Below the pieces are notes generated by a model. That model was not told the DNA's origin. It saw nothing but the letters and a program-made list of their open reading frames with translations, and did not search any database. Source: Cristatella mucedo (lineage: Eukaryota > Bryozoa > Phylactolaemata > Cristatellidae). From it: a stretch of 64,000 bases of DNA. A program made the position numbers and the translations under genes. The stretch spans positions 1,154,001 through 1,218,000 of the forward strand of contig WPIO01000044.1 of assembly GCA_009760855.2 (NCBI GenBank), written 5' to 3'. Below, in pieces: positions 23,031 to 35,816 of this stretch. Position 1 is the stretch's first letter; each line of letters starts with the position of its first letter.

Positions 23031-23511
23031 CCGACTAAACTATACAGAGTGTGGCTGATTTATGGTATTTGTAGTTTATGGGTCGATAACATTTATTGCC
23101 TTGTTATTCCCGCTACGGCCAGTGTATAGCCTAGCGTTATTTATGGCCCAGTAGAGATTATAGCACTTAGTTTGATTTATGGGCCGTTTCGATTTATGGC
23201 AGTGATCGGTAAGTAAAGGCCTGCAGAGACTATGCAGTTACGACGAGGCCACTGGGCATGGCGGTTGGGTACTGGCTTGCTGCCTGCTGTGTCCGTGCTA
23301 ATAAACATCTCTTTGAGCCCGTTTCGATGTTCTTCGTGGCTTCGCGTACCTGCGGTTAAGAGACTATTGAACTACACCGAGTTTGAGCGGCTGATGTATC
23401 TAGTCTTTTTCCTGTGGTGCACACATTAAAAATAATGTGAGCATGACTAATTAGACGAGGCCTGGTTTTCTTTGCAATACAACGGCCGGTAATGAGCTAT
23501 CGGACTGCTTC
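23031..23511. other. No recognisable gene
   Basis: Apparently unique sequence without a supported exon. Confidence 0.45.
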
Positions 23512-23690
23512 ATTATGAGGTCTTGGCTCAGAAGGTAAGGTGCTTGCTTTCTATGATACAGATCGTGGATTTTAGTTCTACACTGGATGATCCATTTATA
23601 CCCACTGCAAGCGATAACCGTTGATAAGCCGTTAAGGCTCTTCTTCTGCTATACACATGAGGCTGTTGAATCAGCTAATTTATTTATTTC
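23512..23690 (+). mobile_element. SINE-A copy, diverged
   Basis: The plus strand shows an AAGGTAAGGTGCTTGC A-box region, a damaged B box, CCACTGCAAGCGATAACCG, AGCCGTTAAGGCTC, GAGGCTGTTGAATCAGC and a T-rich end. Confidence 0.7.
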
Positions 23691-23744
23691 TATAATAGAA
23701 GGATCGGCAGCTTTGGCCTTGAGTTGAACCACTAACCTATTCAA

Positions 23745-23850
23745 CTAGGCAGCTATTTCCCTTTGCAGCAAATGTAAAGCGCCTAGAGAGAGATTGAGTT
23801 CCCTGAGGGCGCTTTATCGAGTGCATTATTATTATTATTTTTTTATTTCT
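23745..23850 (+). mobile_element. LINE-A 3' tail fragment
   Basis: CCCTTTGCAGCAAATGTAAAG, the intact stem-loop and (ATT)n, lying about 55 bases after a SINE-A copy. Confidence 0.85.
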
Positions 23851-24198
23851 GTTATTGACATGAGCCAACTCAAACGGCATCTATGTGCAAGCAAAATCCA
23901 CTGCAAAATGCACTCAGACTTTTAAAGAGATCTGAAAAAGAGCAACTGAGAGAGTGATGTATCCCTTTAGGAAATTGTGAGAGTCTAATACATTAATTAT
24001 ATGAAACTTGGTGACGACGAATGAGGGTGGTTCACATTTTAAATCTAAAGCAAAACTCGTTTGCTAAACAGACCAGCCCAAGGATATGAAAACATGCATC
24101 TGCTGTGCCATTGACTGTTGTCCGTGAGCTCGACATGCTTAGTGCTGAGCAGTAGAAATTACTGTACATCCAACTGCAAAGCCGTAAAGTGCCACCTC

Positions 24199-24362
24199 GA
24201 GAGAAGTGTGAAGCACCAGAGAGAGGTGTGAAGCACCAGAGAGAGGTGTGGAGTATCTGAGAGAGGTACAGAGTACGAGAGAGAGGTCGAGTGTGTGTAG
24301 TCGAAGAGAGGGGTGCAGCCCAGAGAGTTGAATACGCCCCGGAGAGGGGTGAGCACCCCTGA
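24199..24362. repeat. Minisatellite with about 20-bp units
   Basis: About eight units of the type GAGAGAGGTGTGAAGCACCA stand in tandem, becoming more diverged to the right. The minus-strand open frames here simply repeat this unit. Confidence 0.85.
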
Positions 24363-26029
24363 AGGACGTTTGCTTCAAACTGCACGGTATATGAATCGTT
24401 GAATATAGCTCTTTTGGACAAACATGTAATGCAATTGGTTGCCAAATGGGAACTGAACTTACTGGTAACTACCTGTCATGGCATCTTGAGGATTACGCCT
24501 GCAGTCTGCTGTAAAAGTTATTATTGTTGCAAGGATATGTGGCCCTAGTTGTACCACATGGTAAGGTAATGAATTTTATCTCTGCCCAATGGGGTACTAA
24601 TAACTATTTAAAGGTAACGAATGAGTATAAAAAAAAGCAAAGACGTCTATTCCAAGTCATTTCTCTAGCTAAACAGAATTTTTCTGTCAGGCCACAAGCC
24701 TTCTATACCCCCAGATCGGAAGTTATGTGTCCGGCTTTCCCGAGAGCTAATCTTCGCAGCATTCCCATGAAAATATTTACGAGCTGGATTCTAGTGCTCT
24801 TAATAATATGCCTCTGCTTCAAAGTCTGCGGCTGAGCTCAACGATCACAATCTCGGGCAGTGCAGCACCATCCTCCTTCTTGCTCCTTCCTAGCTTAGGC
24901 ACTAGGGAGCCTGCAATTGACACACAGCCTTGGCACCAGTATTCTAGACTGCACTGCCCTGGTCACAGCAGCACGGTGGCCTGCTCCTGGCGAGAGCCTG
25001 CAAGGACTGGGCTGGGAGGCCACGTGCTCGGCGGCTCTAGACGCTTCTCGCCTTCGGTATTCAGCTCTTTAGGGCTTCTTTTCAGTTGTTTTCAGATTTT
25101 TTGTCACGAGGGAGATGGGTGGCTTGAGAAGCATGCCTTCGGTGCTCACGTTCGGGGTCGGTGTTCAAACGGCCATTGGTTTTCAATCCCTGGGCTTTTA
25201 CCCAGGGGCATGGTGTTCAGTCTAAAAGAATCGTGTGGTTTGTAACGTACCCCAAGATCTTCATAGAGACTTTAGTGCTTTGCACTTTGAATTTAGCACA
25301 AAGTGTCGGCTAGCTTAGATCTTCAATCATGGTCTTTTCCGTAGACACGGCACTTTCAGCTGAATTCAGTGCTGTTGGTAGATTCATCCTACGTTTATCT
25401 GTATCATTTTGGGACATGCTGTGGCCTTCTAGCACTCTGAGTTGAGCTGGGAGTCATCATTGCGACTGACCAGAGCCATTCCCAGCAAGATCACAAGGCC
25501 ACCATGTCACTTTCTGTCAGCATCTGTCGAAAATCGTCATTAAGTGTGTATGCGACTGCAGCCTGTCATCAGTATTTCCACACAACAGTGAACATCAGGA
25601 TGGTGAACAGGTCTCATGGAAGGAAACATATTTTGACCTAAATGAACTCGACCACAGAGGCTACAGAACTTGCTAGGAGAGAAACCGGAGAATGGAGGAA
25701 CGTCAGACAGACAAATAAAGCAGCCAGTTGTCAGTTTGCGAGAAACGGAGAATGTCGATCATGTCAAGTTACCGTGTCGGTAAGGCTTTCTCAGTCATGA
25801 TCATCGTCAGAATGTCTTGTTTTTGCTTTACCGGCCTTCATTTTATTGATACCACTATTGACACTATCAAGATGTTGTTGTAAATAAGTGCATTTGCAAT
25901 GCAACACGATTCCTTGGATTTCTGGCTAAAAAGCAATTTATGGGTTTTAGCTTAGCTATTAGCCTGGCATCGTTTACTGTCCCTGCTCCCTTGTACATAC
26001 AGGGTAATGTCGAACTTGTCAAATGACGT
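24363..26029. other. No recognisable gene
   Basis: Apparently unique sequence. Open frames at 24,524-24,835 and 24,808-25,245 have no recognisable domain or splice-site support. Confidence 0.45.
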
Positions 26030-26390
26030 AACTATAAAAGCATTGACATTGACAAGTTTTTTAAATCTGTTTGTGATGCAGGTCTTCTTGCTCCGCATTC
26101 AGACTCGACCGGCAGCCTCGATACCCTTACTGATGCGATGAACATAACACTCAGGAGTGCTCCTGACAAGCATGCTCCCGTTCATTCTATTCCTGTACAA
26201 AGTCGTGGAGATTCCTTTCAGCTTACAAAAAACTCCTAAAGATGTGCCGGGTTAAGCACAGGCTGGAAACGCCATTTCAAGAAATTGGGCTCTGATGCAG
26301 ATCTGATCAGTTTCAAATACTTCCTTCGAGTTTACACCAGAAAGCTTAAAAAATTATTATCTGCTAAAGATTAAACGAGTCTGTGCAAAT
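26030..26390 (+). mobile_element. LINE-C-type fragment, endonuclease-RT linker
   Basis: The translated plus strand gives DIDKFFKSVCDAGLL, then a TDAMNITLRSAPDKHAPVHS segment. This is the pattern of the linker between the endonuclease and RT domains of CR1/jockey-type LINEs (short-chain partner, then a His-Ala-Pro segment). A frameshift follows before WKRHFKKLGSDAD. It differs from the equivalent LINE-A region, so it is a separate family. Confidence 0.5.
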
Positions 26391-26445
26391 GGTCAGTATT
26401 TGTGTGCAAAAAATTGTTACAGCAACAGCCAGCTTCGGTCACAAG

Positions 26446-26625
26446 ACATGGTTGCAGTAAGACGGTTGCTTTTCACGACCTCAGCCCCGAGGTCTTGGGT
26501 TCTGATCCTGCGGTGGGCGATCCTTTATCGCCACTGCAAGCGGTGGCGATAGCCGTTAATGCTTTTCTGTCGCTATACAAAAAGAGGCTGTTAAATCAGC
26601 TAGTATTTATTTTTATTAAAGCAGA
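26446..26625 (+). mobile_element. SINE-A copy
   Basis: Shows ACGGTTGCTTTTCACGACCTC, a GAGGTCTTGGGTTCTGATCC B-box region, GGGCGATCCTTTATCGCCAC, GGTGGCGATAGCCG, AAGAGGCTGTTAAATCAGC and a T-rich end. Confidence 0.8.
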
Positions 26626-27467
26626 TTGCAGCCATTGTAGCTGGTGTAGCTACTGTGCTTAGCCAAAGGCAGAACTACTGAAGCGGACAGAAGCTACTAA
26701 AATGTCATTTGAGAAAGTGGGATGAGAGCATCGAAGCTTTTTTGCCTCACAAACTGCTGCTAACTAGGAGAGGTTAAGCTGCGGCCGGCCAATACCGTGG
26801 TCTACTATTGGCTAGCGGTGTTAATACTATTGGCTAGCATTTGGCAGCCAGCATAGCCATATGTCCTGCTTGTATGTGAGCCCGAAAAAACCTGTTAGCT
26901 CCTTCTGTTAGCTGAGGGCGGTGTCGAAATGTTTACTCTCCAGGACAGGGCTCGGGCAGCGGGAAGGTGGTCGACCTCGAGCAGCACCTGAGCAAACAGC
27001 CAGTGCTCGGATCGAGATATCGGAGCCCTCGAGTCAATTAGCAGCCTGCTTAAGACAAGAGCAGGGCACCACCAGCGCTGGGGTGGCTCTGCTCTCGTGG
27101 AGCCGGCGGCTCTGCATGGGCTGCCCTGCTGCCTACCTGTGGCAGCAGCCGCAATAAATCTGACCAGATAGCCGTGTTTGGACAGACTCTCGGCTCTTTC
27201 GGGCTGCTGCTGCAGTTGAAGCAGGAGGAGCTTCAATCGCCTTCCCATGTTACACAGACTGCAAGAGCTAGCTACCCAACCAGCCGCCTTGACAGCCGAG
27301 GCTGGCACCCATGCTGCATGGCTGGCTGTAGGTGAGGGATGCCGTCTAGCAGAGCACATGAGAATAAGCTGTTTGACTCATTAGTAGGTCCTCTTCCTGG
27401 AGAAGAGCAAATAAAAAGTGGCCTCATTCCGGCATCGACACGGCTCCGAAGGCCGAGCAAGGATGGG
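26626..27467. other. No recognisable gene
   Basis: It includes a 22-bp tandem duplication (TACTATTGGCTAGC units) near 26,800-26,850 and GC-rich sequence without a supported exon. Confidence 0.45.
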
Positions 27468-27680
<213 letters not shown>

Positions 27681-29336
27681 AAAGGCAGAACCGAGAAAGA
27701 GAGAGACGGCAAGCAGAGCAGGGATGGGAGCAGGTCTTAGCTGGAATTGGAGTTGAGAATGGCAGAGCAGTTGCTGAGAAATCCCCGAGAAACGACGAAG
27801 TGGCAGCTAGGGCTCGCAAAGCCCTTGGCCACTGGTGGGCACGGCCACCGGCTTCGGCAGGCTGAGGCGGTGGGGTGGGCTGCCACGGCAGAAGCTGCAG
27901 TAAAACTAGTCATTGAATCATGGGTGCACTTGAAAAAAGTCAGCTGCACCAGTGACTGCTGCAGAATTCCCTCTTAAAAATGGCAGCTAGGCAAGCTCTG
28001 GCTTGAGCAGATGTGATGTGATAAATTTTGCAGTTGAAACAGCTGATCTCTGCTATTTTTTGTTTTACTTTGCACTGCTTTGCCCAGTACGGAACCGTGG
28101 CAGTGCATAGGAACTATAATCCAGTTCAGCAAGGTGGCATATCGAAAGTTTGAGATGTCTGAATGCTGCTTAAACAATAGGTGTTAATGCCTGCAAGTCA
28201 GTGACTGTGATAGCTTACCGTCTTTAACATCGAACCTGCTGCCAGCCTATCGAACACCAAAGTCGTCTTTTTCGCAGGTTCAGCTGTCTTCAGAAGCTGG
28301 CTATGATAAGGATAATAATAACAATAACAAAACATTCAACCTAAATAAATAAGCCTCTGTCTATGCACTTTGCATTTTGAAATGTTAGCATGTTACATGA
28401 GCCACATTATGGCAACCATGGAGATTCTTAGCAGTTCCTGAATTACAACATATAAGAACCAATAAGAACTGTCAGAATCAATATTTTAGATGGTACAGCT
28501 GAGCATCTGAATTAGTAGTTATTAAGCTGTACTTAGGCCTTGTAGTTGCATGGCATTTATAATTTAGTAGGTTTCAGCCCGGCAGATATGACAGAAAAAA
28601 TTTAAAAAGCAAATATTACAGCTGATCCAGCAAAGAATTCGGTTCCATTTCCGGAAGATGAAGGTAGTACACTGCGAATTTAACCAAAGCAAATTTAAAG
28701 CTCACACTTTACACAATTATGTTTCAGGGTGTTACATTTTATCATGCTGCTCTCAATATGCCTGCAGAAGTGGAGGCATAAAAAGCCAATCGACTTACTC
28801 ACTACACTGCAGCATTGTCACTGCAAGGAGAAAAGAAAAAGTAACTGTTCAAATGAAATTGCAAAAAAACTTGGGGAAATTTCTTTTCCTTGCATTCTAC
28901 TGCAATTTAAATACCTTATACTCAAATCAATGATTAACTATTGCATAAACATCTGTTTTTGATGGTTAAACAATTTGAAGCAAATAAAGAAAGGAATTCG
29001 CGCTAACATTGCAAAGGGGTCGTAATGCAATGAGCACAAGCTGCTGAAATGCCGTGGCCACCATATGAATAAACCCGTTTAAGTTCATCGTTCTCAGAAG
29101 TTCAAGCCGTGACTTTATGTAATAATCCGTTATGTAAAATGTCTTATTGTGTAATAATCCTGAGCAAGCATTATGGCATTGTACCGGTTCACTAAAAATG
29201 CTGACCAGCCTAGCTTCTTATAGGAATTGGTGGGTGGTGCTGTACACACGTGGCTATAGAATACACTATTCATGTCGTATGGGTGCTCATAATTGCTGCC
29301 GTGCTGTGCCACATTCAGCCTATGCTATACAAATTA
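27681..29336. other. No recognisable gene
   Basis: The left part is GC-rich and the right part AT-rich. No repeat family, RNA gene or supported exon was recognised. Confidence 0.45.
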
Positions 29337-29462
<126 letters not shown>

Positions 29463-30107
29463 CACAAGTGTGTGTAGCTGCATGAATCTGGGCAGCAACT
29501 ACGACTTCTAACCCATATTTTGAAAAACTAGCTTCACCAGTATTAATCATGTGAGAACTAATACCCATTACGTGTGCAACCAGTTTTTGGTAAAGAACCT
29601 TAGTTCAGGAGCTGCTGTAGCACATTTATACAAAAAAAAGTACGCTGAAAAGAAGGCCTGTGTGTTGGTGCACAAAAGCATGCACAATGTTAGCATTCAT
29701 AGGTATCTAAAGGACAGTGTTGTCGTGAACATCACAACTGTCACTTTAATAATAATAATAATGCACTTGCACTTTATCAATTGACTTCTGACCTATGTGC
29801 TGTGGTTGCCCATCAAGTAGTGCATCAACTTCAAGGTTCTGCCTCCTAACTTTAGGTTCCTCCATTCTCTTGCTAGGGCATAAATTTATCGTTATTACTT
29901 CCCAGTCCGGCCTCCCCTTCCCGGCTTTCTGACAATCATACTTCTGACAGTTCTTTTGTTTGTGCCTCTAAAAACCCCAAATCTCTTGGATAGCATGCAG
30001 TCAGTTCCTATGCTCCCAAAGCCATCAACTCACAAATCCCTATCGACTGACATTATGTCATCTCCTGACCTGACGACATTTAAAAAGAAGCTGAAAACCT
30101 ACATTAA

Positions 30108-30243
30108 GTATAATTCATTTGTAAATTCCCCAAGAGAACTTAATCTCATTCAGGCGCTTCACATATGCCTCGGGGCTCGAGCCCACGACCTCAGCCAGAC
30201 CTTGGTCGGGGCGAGCACGTTAAACCGCTGGACCAAACCAACT
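30108..30243 (-). mobile_element. SINE-B copy nested in LINE-A
   Basis: On the minus strand: TGGTCCAGCGGTTTAACGTGC (A-box-like), GAGGTCGTGGGCTCGAGCCCC (B-box-like), ATATGTGAAGCGCCTGAATG, AGATTAAGTTCTCTTGGGG and AATTATA. Confidence 0.8.
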
Positions 30244-30365
30244 CGGCATTCATCTCATGGCCTTTGCTCGATCCGTATACATTGTCTTGTGTATGCTTGT
30301 CCATGCTGAAATTGTATATTTTATCCCGAAACAATCGACGTGCTTCCTTTCCAGCATATACACAG

Positions 30366-30369
<4 letters not shown>

Positions 30370-30417
<48 letters not shown>
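30370..30417. repeat. (AG)n microsatellite within a LINE-A tail
   Basis: About 23 AG units lie exactly where other LINE-A copies have AGAGAGAGA in the 3' stem-loop. Confidence 0.9.
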
Positions 30418-30479
30418 CAGGTCTCATAGGGTGATGCATAAATTTGCCATTATTATTATTATTATTTGCATGGAGGAAT

Positions 30480-30545
30480 CAAATAGTAGCAGGGCCGGGT
30501 TTCTAGTTTCTTTTTAAATATTGTCAAGCCAGGGGATGTCATCTT
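30480..30545 (-). mobile_element. Short LINE-A fragment
   Basis: The TTTCTTTTTAAATATTGTCAAG and GGGGATGTCATC blocks match the reverse complement of the C-terminal ORF (TTTAAAAAGAA block). Confidence 0.55.
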
Positions 30546-30625
30546 GTCAGTGTCACAGACACTCTGAATTGCTGCATAGTCGAATTGCAATGGCTGGCAC
30601 TTCTGCTGGACCAGCTCCTCTTGCA

Positions 30626-30663
30626 AGGGCAGCTGATGACCGGTACCGGTCATCAGCTGCCCT
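30626..30663. repeat. Perfect 38-bp palindrome, no spacer
   Basis: The 19-base arm 30,626-30,644 is the exact reverse complement of 30,645-30,663. The centre reads ACCGGTACCGGT. The next bases outwards do not pair. Confidence 0.95.
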
Positions 30664-30969
30664 GGACCCCTGGAGCATGCAGGCCATGATGATGTGGCGT
30701 TAGAGGAGGAGAGCTATCTAGTCAAGGTTTTTTGGCTGATCCTCAACTCAGAGGAAAGGTTTTCGAAGGAGTGGTGGCAGGTCTTCACTCTCAAGAGGAT
30801 AGCGGTCCTCTGATTCAGGGAGGGTAGACATTTCCTCCAACCCGCTATTGCAAAGCAATATCCTACCCCCTCGACCAATGCTGGTGGCTCCATTGGTTAC
30901 CGAAAAGAGATAGTGCCTTAACGTCGCATTTGCCAATATGAGACACCGAATAAATTCGTTTTTGCTGAT

Positions 30970-33475
30970 TAGGATTTGGCTGCCTACGACAGCATGAGAT
31001 TCACTTCAATGACCATCTCTTTATTTCTGCAGTGGTTAAGATTCCTCCTCTAAAATAACCTGTGAATCGCGAAACCTCAAGACCCTTAACATCGATGCTG
31101 TCCGTGCGAGAATATCTACTTCACCTCTGCTGCTCAATCCTCCCTCCGATCTGTCATCATTGGTAGATAGCTTCAACACGACACTAGCTGACACACTAGA
31201 CGAGTTTGCCCCTCTGACAAAGCGGACTGTGCGCCCCCTCCCCCCCCCCGCCCAGACGGCCAATGGTTTACCGCAGACATTAAACTAGCCAAGTCTACTA
31301 AACAAAAGCTTGAAAAAGCATACAAAAGATCCGGACTAACTGTCCATCGACAGGCATATGAAGACTACTGTAGGTCGTACCAATCAATCCTAGCAAAGGC
31401 CGGGTCTAGCTTTTATAAAAACATTGTTGAATCACAGATGCACAATCCAAAAATGCTGATGTCGACAATAAACCATCTCCTCAACCGTTCCCAGATTAGC
31501 TCCTTACCTGATGATCCTAATGATGATCTAGCCGATCGCCTCTCTCGATTCTTTGTGCAGAAGATAGACAAGATCAGGGAATCCATCCCTGCGATGACAA
31601 CCTCCCCACTAGAATGCTGCTCCTCGGTTCCTGGCTGCACCTCAATGTCTGCATTTAAGCAGGTCACTAGTGATCTAGTCCTAAAGTTCGTATCTCAATC
31701 AAAGAAGACAACAAGTCCTCTGGACCCTATTCCCACTGTCCTGCTCCTATGTTGCATTGATCTACTGCTGCCATGCATAACTAACATCATTAATATGTCA
31801 TTAGCCTCAGGTCATGTCCCAGCACCTTTCAAAAAAGTTGTAGTCAGGCCACTTCTCAAGAAAGCTAACTTGACCAAGAGAACTTGAGCAACTACCGTCC
31901 AATTTCCCTTCTACCATTCCTATCAAAGACACTCGAACGGGTCGTGGCGGACCAGCTGAACTCGTATATCGATACCTCACACCTTGCTAGTAAGTTCCAG
32001 TCTGGCTTTAGAGCTAATCACTCCACCGAGTCAGCATTGCTTCGGGTATACAACGACCTACTTAGGAATGCAGACATGGGTAGAGTGTCTCTGCTTGTTT
32101 TGCTCGATCTTTCGGCAGCTTTTGATACCATCGATCACAAAGTTCTTCTAGAGCGCCTCTCATCTTGCCTGGGCATCACTGGCACTGCTCTGCAGTGGTT
32201 CAGGTCCTATCTCAGTGGGAGACTCCAGAGTATTGACGTGAGTGGACAAAGATCATCTGAAGTACCTCTGAAATATGGAGTACCTCAGGGCTCAGTGCTA
32301 GGTCTGGTTCTTTTCACGGTTTATACTCTGCCTCTTGCTGATGTGATTGCCAAGCACAATCTAGGCTTTCACTCCTATGCGGATGACACTCAGTTGTACC
32401 TTTGCTTTGATCCCTCCCAGCCTTCAAGCACCTCAAATTCTCTCAACTCACTAGCTGCATTGATGACATCCGCACATGGATGGCAGCAAATTTTCTAAAA
32501 CTTAACGATGATAAAACTAACTTACTAGTTATGGGCAAACCCAGTATGATCCAGAGATTGGACAGGCAGACTCTCAAAATTGTCTCTGCCAGCATATCTC
32601 CAGTTGAATCAGCTCGAAATCTAGGTGTCATATTCCAAAGCGACCTCTCGTTAGACGACCATATCAGCTCCACAGTCAAATCTGCCTATTTTCAGCTTCA
32701 TAACATTGGTAAAATTCGGGCTTGTTTAGATAAAGATATCACGTCCAAGTTGGTCCATGCATTTGTGACATCCCGTCTTGATTTCTGCAACTCACTGCTT
32801 ACTGGCCTACCAGCATGTGCGATCAGGCGATTGCAGCTGGTGCAAAACTCGGCAGCTAGACTTGTCTGCCGTGAGCATCGCAGTTGCCACATCACTCCAC
32901 TTCTCGCCTACCTGCACTGGCTACCAGTCAAGCAACGGATTGACTTCAAGGTTTTGTCGCTCACTTTTATGTCCCTTCATTCTATGGCTCCAGCCTATCT
33001 GTCAGATATACTACCCCATCAGGTCAAGCATCGTACCACCCACTTTTCGGAATCCAACAGTCTAGAAATACCTCATACAAACCTGAAATCCTTTGGAGAC
33101 CGTGCATTCAGCTCGTATGCTCCCAAAGCCTGGAACTCCCTCCCGACCTGCGTCAGAACATCCCCTGACCTGACCACATTTAAAAGGAACCTAAAAACAC
33201 ACCTATTTAGGACAGCATTCAGTGGGTCCCTGTGATTCGTCCTTGATGTGCTTATGCGTGCTGACACTGTGCATGCTGCCACTAACCACATTTGCATGCT
33301 GACCCTGTGCATGTCACCCCTAACCATATTATTCATTTCGTTTGTTTTTCAAGCATGATTTTACTTACCATTCAATTGCATTTCACTTTACAGCAAATGT
33401 AAAGCGTCTAGAGAGAGATTAAGTTCTCTGAGGGCACTTTATCAAGTGAATTATTATTATTATTATTATTCTTAA
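30970..33475 (+). mobile_element. LINE-A, longest plus-strand copy
   Basis: It starts within the endonuclease-RT linker and continues through the whole RT domain, C-terminal domain, 3' UTR, stem-loop and (ATT)n tail. The 5' border is uncertain because the upstream endonuclease is missing. A C-run expansion at about 31,240-31,249 lies in the linker. The last 1.2 kb is almost identical to the copy at 50,479-51,745, so both are young. Confidence 0.9.
31300..33235 (+). pseudogene. LINE-A reverse transcriptase ORF, frameshifted
   Basis: This is the RT-encoding ORF of a CR1/L2-type retrotransposon. Motif A is LLDLSAAFDTIDHKVLL near 32,100-32,145, the motif B region is YGVPQGSVLG near 32,275, and the catalytic YADD is at 32,376-32,387. 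The C-terminal domain carries HWLPVKQRIDFKVL near 32,920 and ends in TGA at about 33,233. The frame is broken near 31,885, where a base appears lost before SNYRPISLLPF. It is broken again near 32,460, where a four-base loss is evident from comparison with the copy at 50,700. In life such a protein would reverse-transcribe its own RNA at a nicked target. This copy cannot make it intact. Confidence 0.9.
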
Positions 33476-33614
33476 GATGGCAGTGATAGCAAATCTGGTC
33501 TCAACAACTAACTTCCATGCAGTCATGTACATTGCCATCAAGACTCAAGAGATAACAAGATGTCTGGCAGCCCCAAAGGCAATTATGGATGTCATTGATT
33601 CTTTTAGTCCGAAA

Positions 33615-34639
<1,025 letters not shown>

Positions 34640-35010
34640 AGAACCTTGAATTACAGCGCCATCATTTGCATTGAATCAGAAGTGTTCCTAGGATATTGTG
34701 AGCCCGGGGACAAAAAAAAAATCCTAGCTGATTTAACAGCCTCTTTTTGTATAGCGACAGAAGAGCCTTTACGGCTATCACCACCGCTTGCTGTGGCGAT
34801 AATGGATCGCCAACCGCAGGAATCGAACCCACGACCTCAGGACCGAGGTCGTGAAGGCAACCGCTTTACCTAGTGTGCCATCACGGCTCACCAACTACAC
34901 AGATGGCACCCCACCCAGTATTGGACACCCATTTTGGTGTCACCTGTCAGAGCCTACGATCCGGCGCCTGGTGACATATTACCACTTCTCACCCTTCGGT
35001 ACGCCTCTGC
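34640..35010. repeat. Dispersed repeat D, interrupted by SINE-A
   Basis: The GTTCCTAGGATATTGTG and CCGGGGACA block, and after the SINE the AACTACACAGATGGC and GATCCGGCGCCT blocks, match 41,667-41,850. There the same blocks are contiguous. The nature of repeat D is unknown. Confidence 0.65.
34712..34890 (-). mobile_element. SINE-A copy, best preserved
   Basis: On the minus strand: GAGCCGTGATGGCACACTAG with GGTAAAGCGG (A box region), CACGACCTCGGTCC and GAGGTCGTGG (palindrome), B box GGTTCGATTCC, TATCGCCACAGCAAGCGG, AGCCGTAAAGGCTC, TATACAAAAAGAGGCTG, TTAAATCAGCTAGGA, and a T-run. The A/B spacing is tRNA-like, which implies Pol III transcription. The T-run could act as its terminator. Confidence 0.88.
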
Positions 35011-35149
35011 ATTGAATACAGGACACATTTTCAGAGCGTCACAAGAGCTTTAGGCACAACTGAATGACAAGGCATATACTCTTTCCATCGGTTTTCATAA
35101 TCGGTATACAATAATAAAAATAATGACAGGTAATTTTTACATTCGCTAT

Positions 35150-35330
35150 GATAGCTAATTATCTATCCATGACTTGCCAGCTGCCTCCAGCATCCCGTAA
35201 CTGATTTGTGTCTTGGACAAGAATAGCAGAAGGAAGTCTGGACAAAGGTTACTCAGATTTCCCTGATCTAGGGCAGGCTTTTTAATCAGTGGCCTGACGA
35301 TTGCCGTCTACCGACGAGACACTTTTCCAG
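35150..35330 (-). mobile_element. LINE-C RT N-terminal fragment
   Basis: The minus strand shares with 41,505-41,640 the order ...GGCCACTGATTAAAAAGCC..., then a block around ATTCTTGTCCAAGACAC. It corresponds to the conserved region just before RT motif A (Leu-Ile-Lys-Lys-Pro then SNFRLISL at the other copy). Confidence 0.5.
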
Positions 35331-35529
35331 TAGTAACAAATGTACAATACCTGCAATGGTAGGCAGCAACAGGTCTGTGTACCTCATAAGGAGTATGGAG
35401 TTTGGAGAGCATCCAAAGTAATACGCGGACACAGGCAATTAATTTACAGCAATCACATTGAGGTTTACTGTTGTAGTTATTATTATTTTTTGGGTCGGTC
35501 AACTGAACCCGAGGCTGCTGGTTAGTCGG

Positions 35530-35766
35530 ACGCTGATTAATAACATGCACTTAACCATGCACAGGTAAGTACGCAAAGCACAGGGACAAAAGAAAATTTC
35601 ACTGAGGCACAGGGAAAGGTAAGCAGAACAGATGCATCTTTCCTTCTATTTGGTGGCCAGTCCTAATGACTTCTGATTTCACTCACAGGCCGATGACATC
35701 GGTTAGGTTGATTCCTGGATTATTCCATGCATATCGAGATGCAGTACAGGTGATTCGTATCCTACA

Positions 35767-35816
<50 letters not shown>

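Larger units (their letters stand above)
29815..30475 (+). mobile_element. LINE-A 3' end with nested SINE-B and an expanded (AG)n in the tail
   Basis: Diverged LINE-A sequence covers the CATCAACTTCAAGGTTCTGC block to the end of the ORF (TTTAAAAAGAAGCTGAAAAC). SINE-B interrupts it at 30,108-30,243. The UTR then resumes with the ACAATCGACGTGCTTCC variant. The stem-loop begins, but its AGAGAGAGA has become a (AG)23 array, then the rest of the tail and (ATT)n follow. Confidence 0.7.

Noticed and set aside
31884-32498. RT frame as part of a retron, a group II intron or a retrovirus
   Set aside because: The RT motif set, the AP-endonuclease seen in another copy, 5' truncations and the ATT tail all fit a non-LTR LINE. 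No LTR, gag, integrase or envelope-like sequence was seen.
34820-34890. A tRNA gene, because of A- and B-box matches
   Set aside because: The cloverleaf does not close, the anticodon region is replaced by a long palindrome, and the same sequence recurs many times with a common non-tRNA tail. It is the head of SINE-A.
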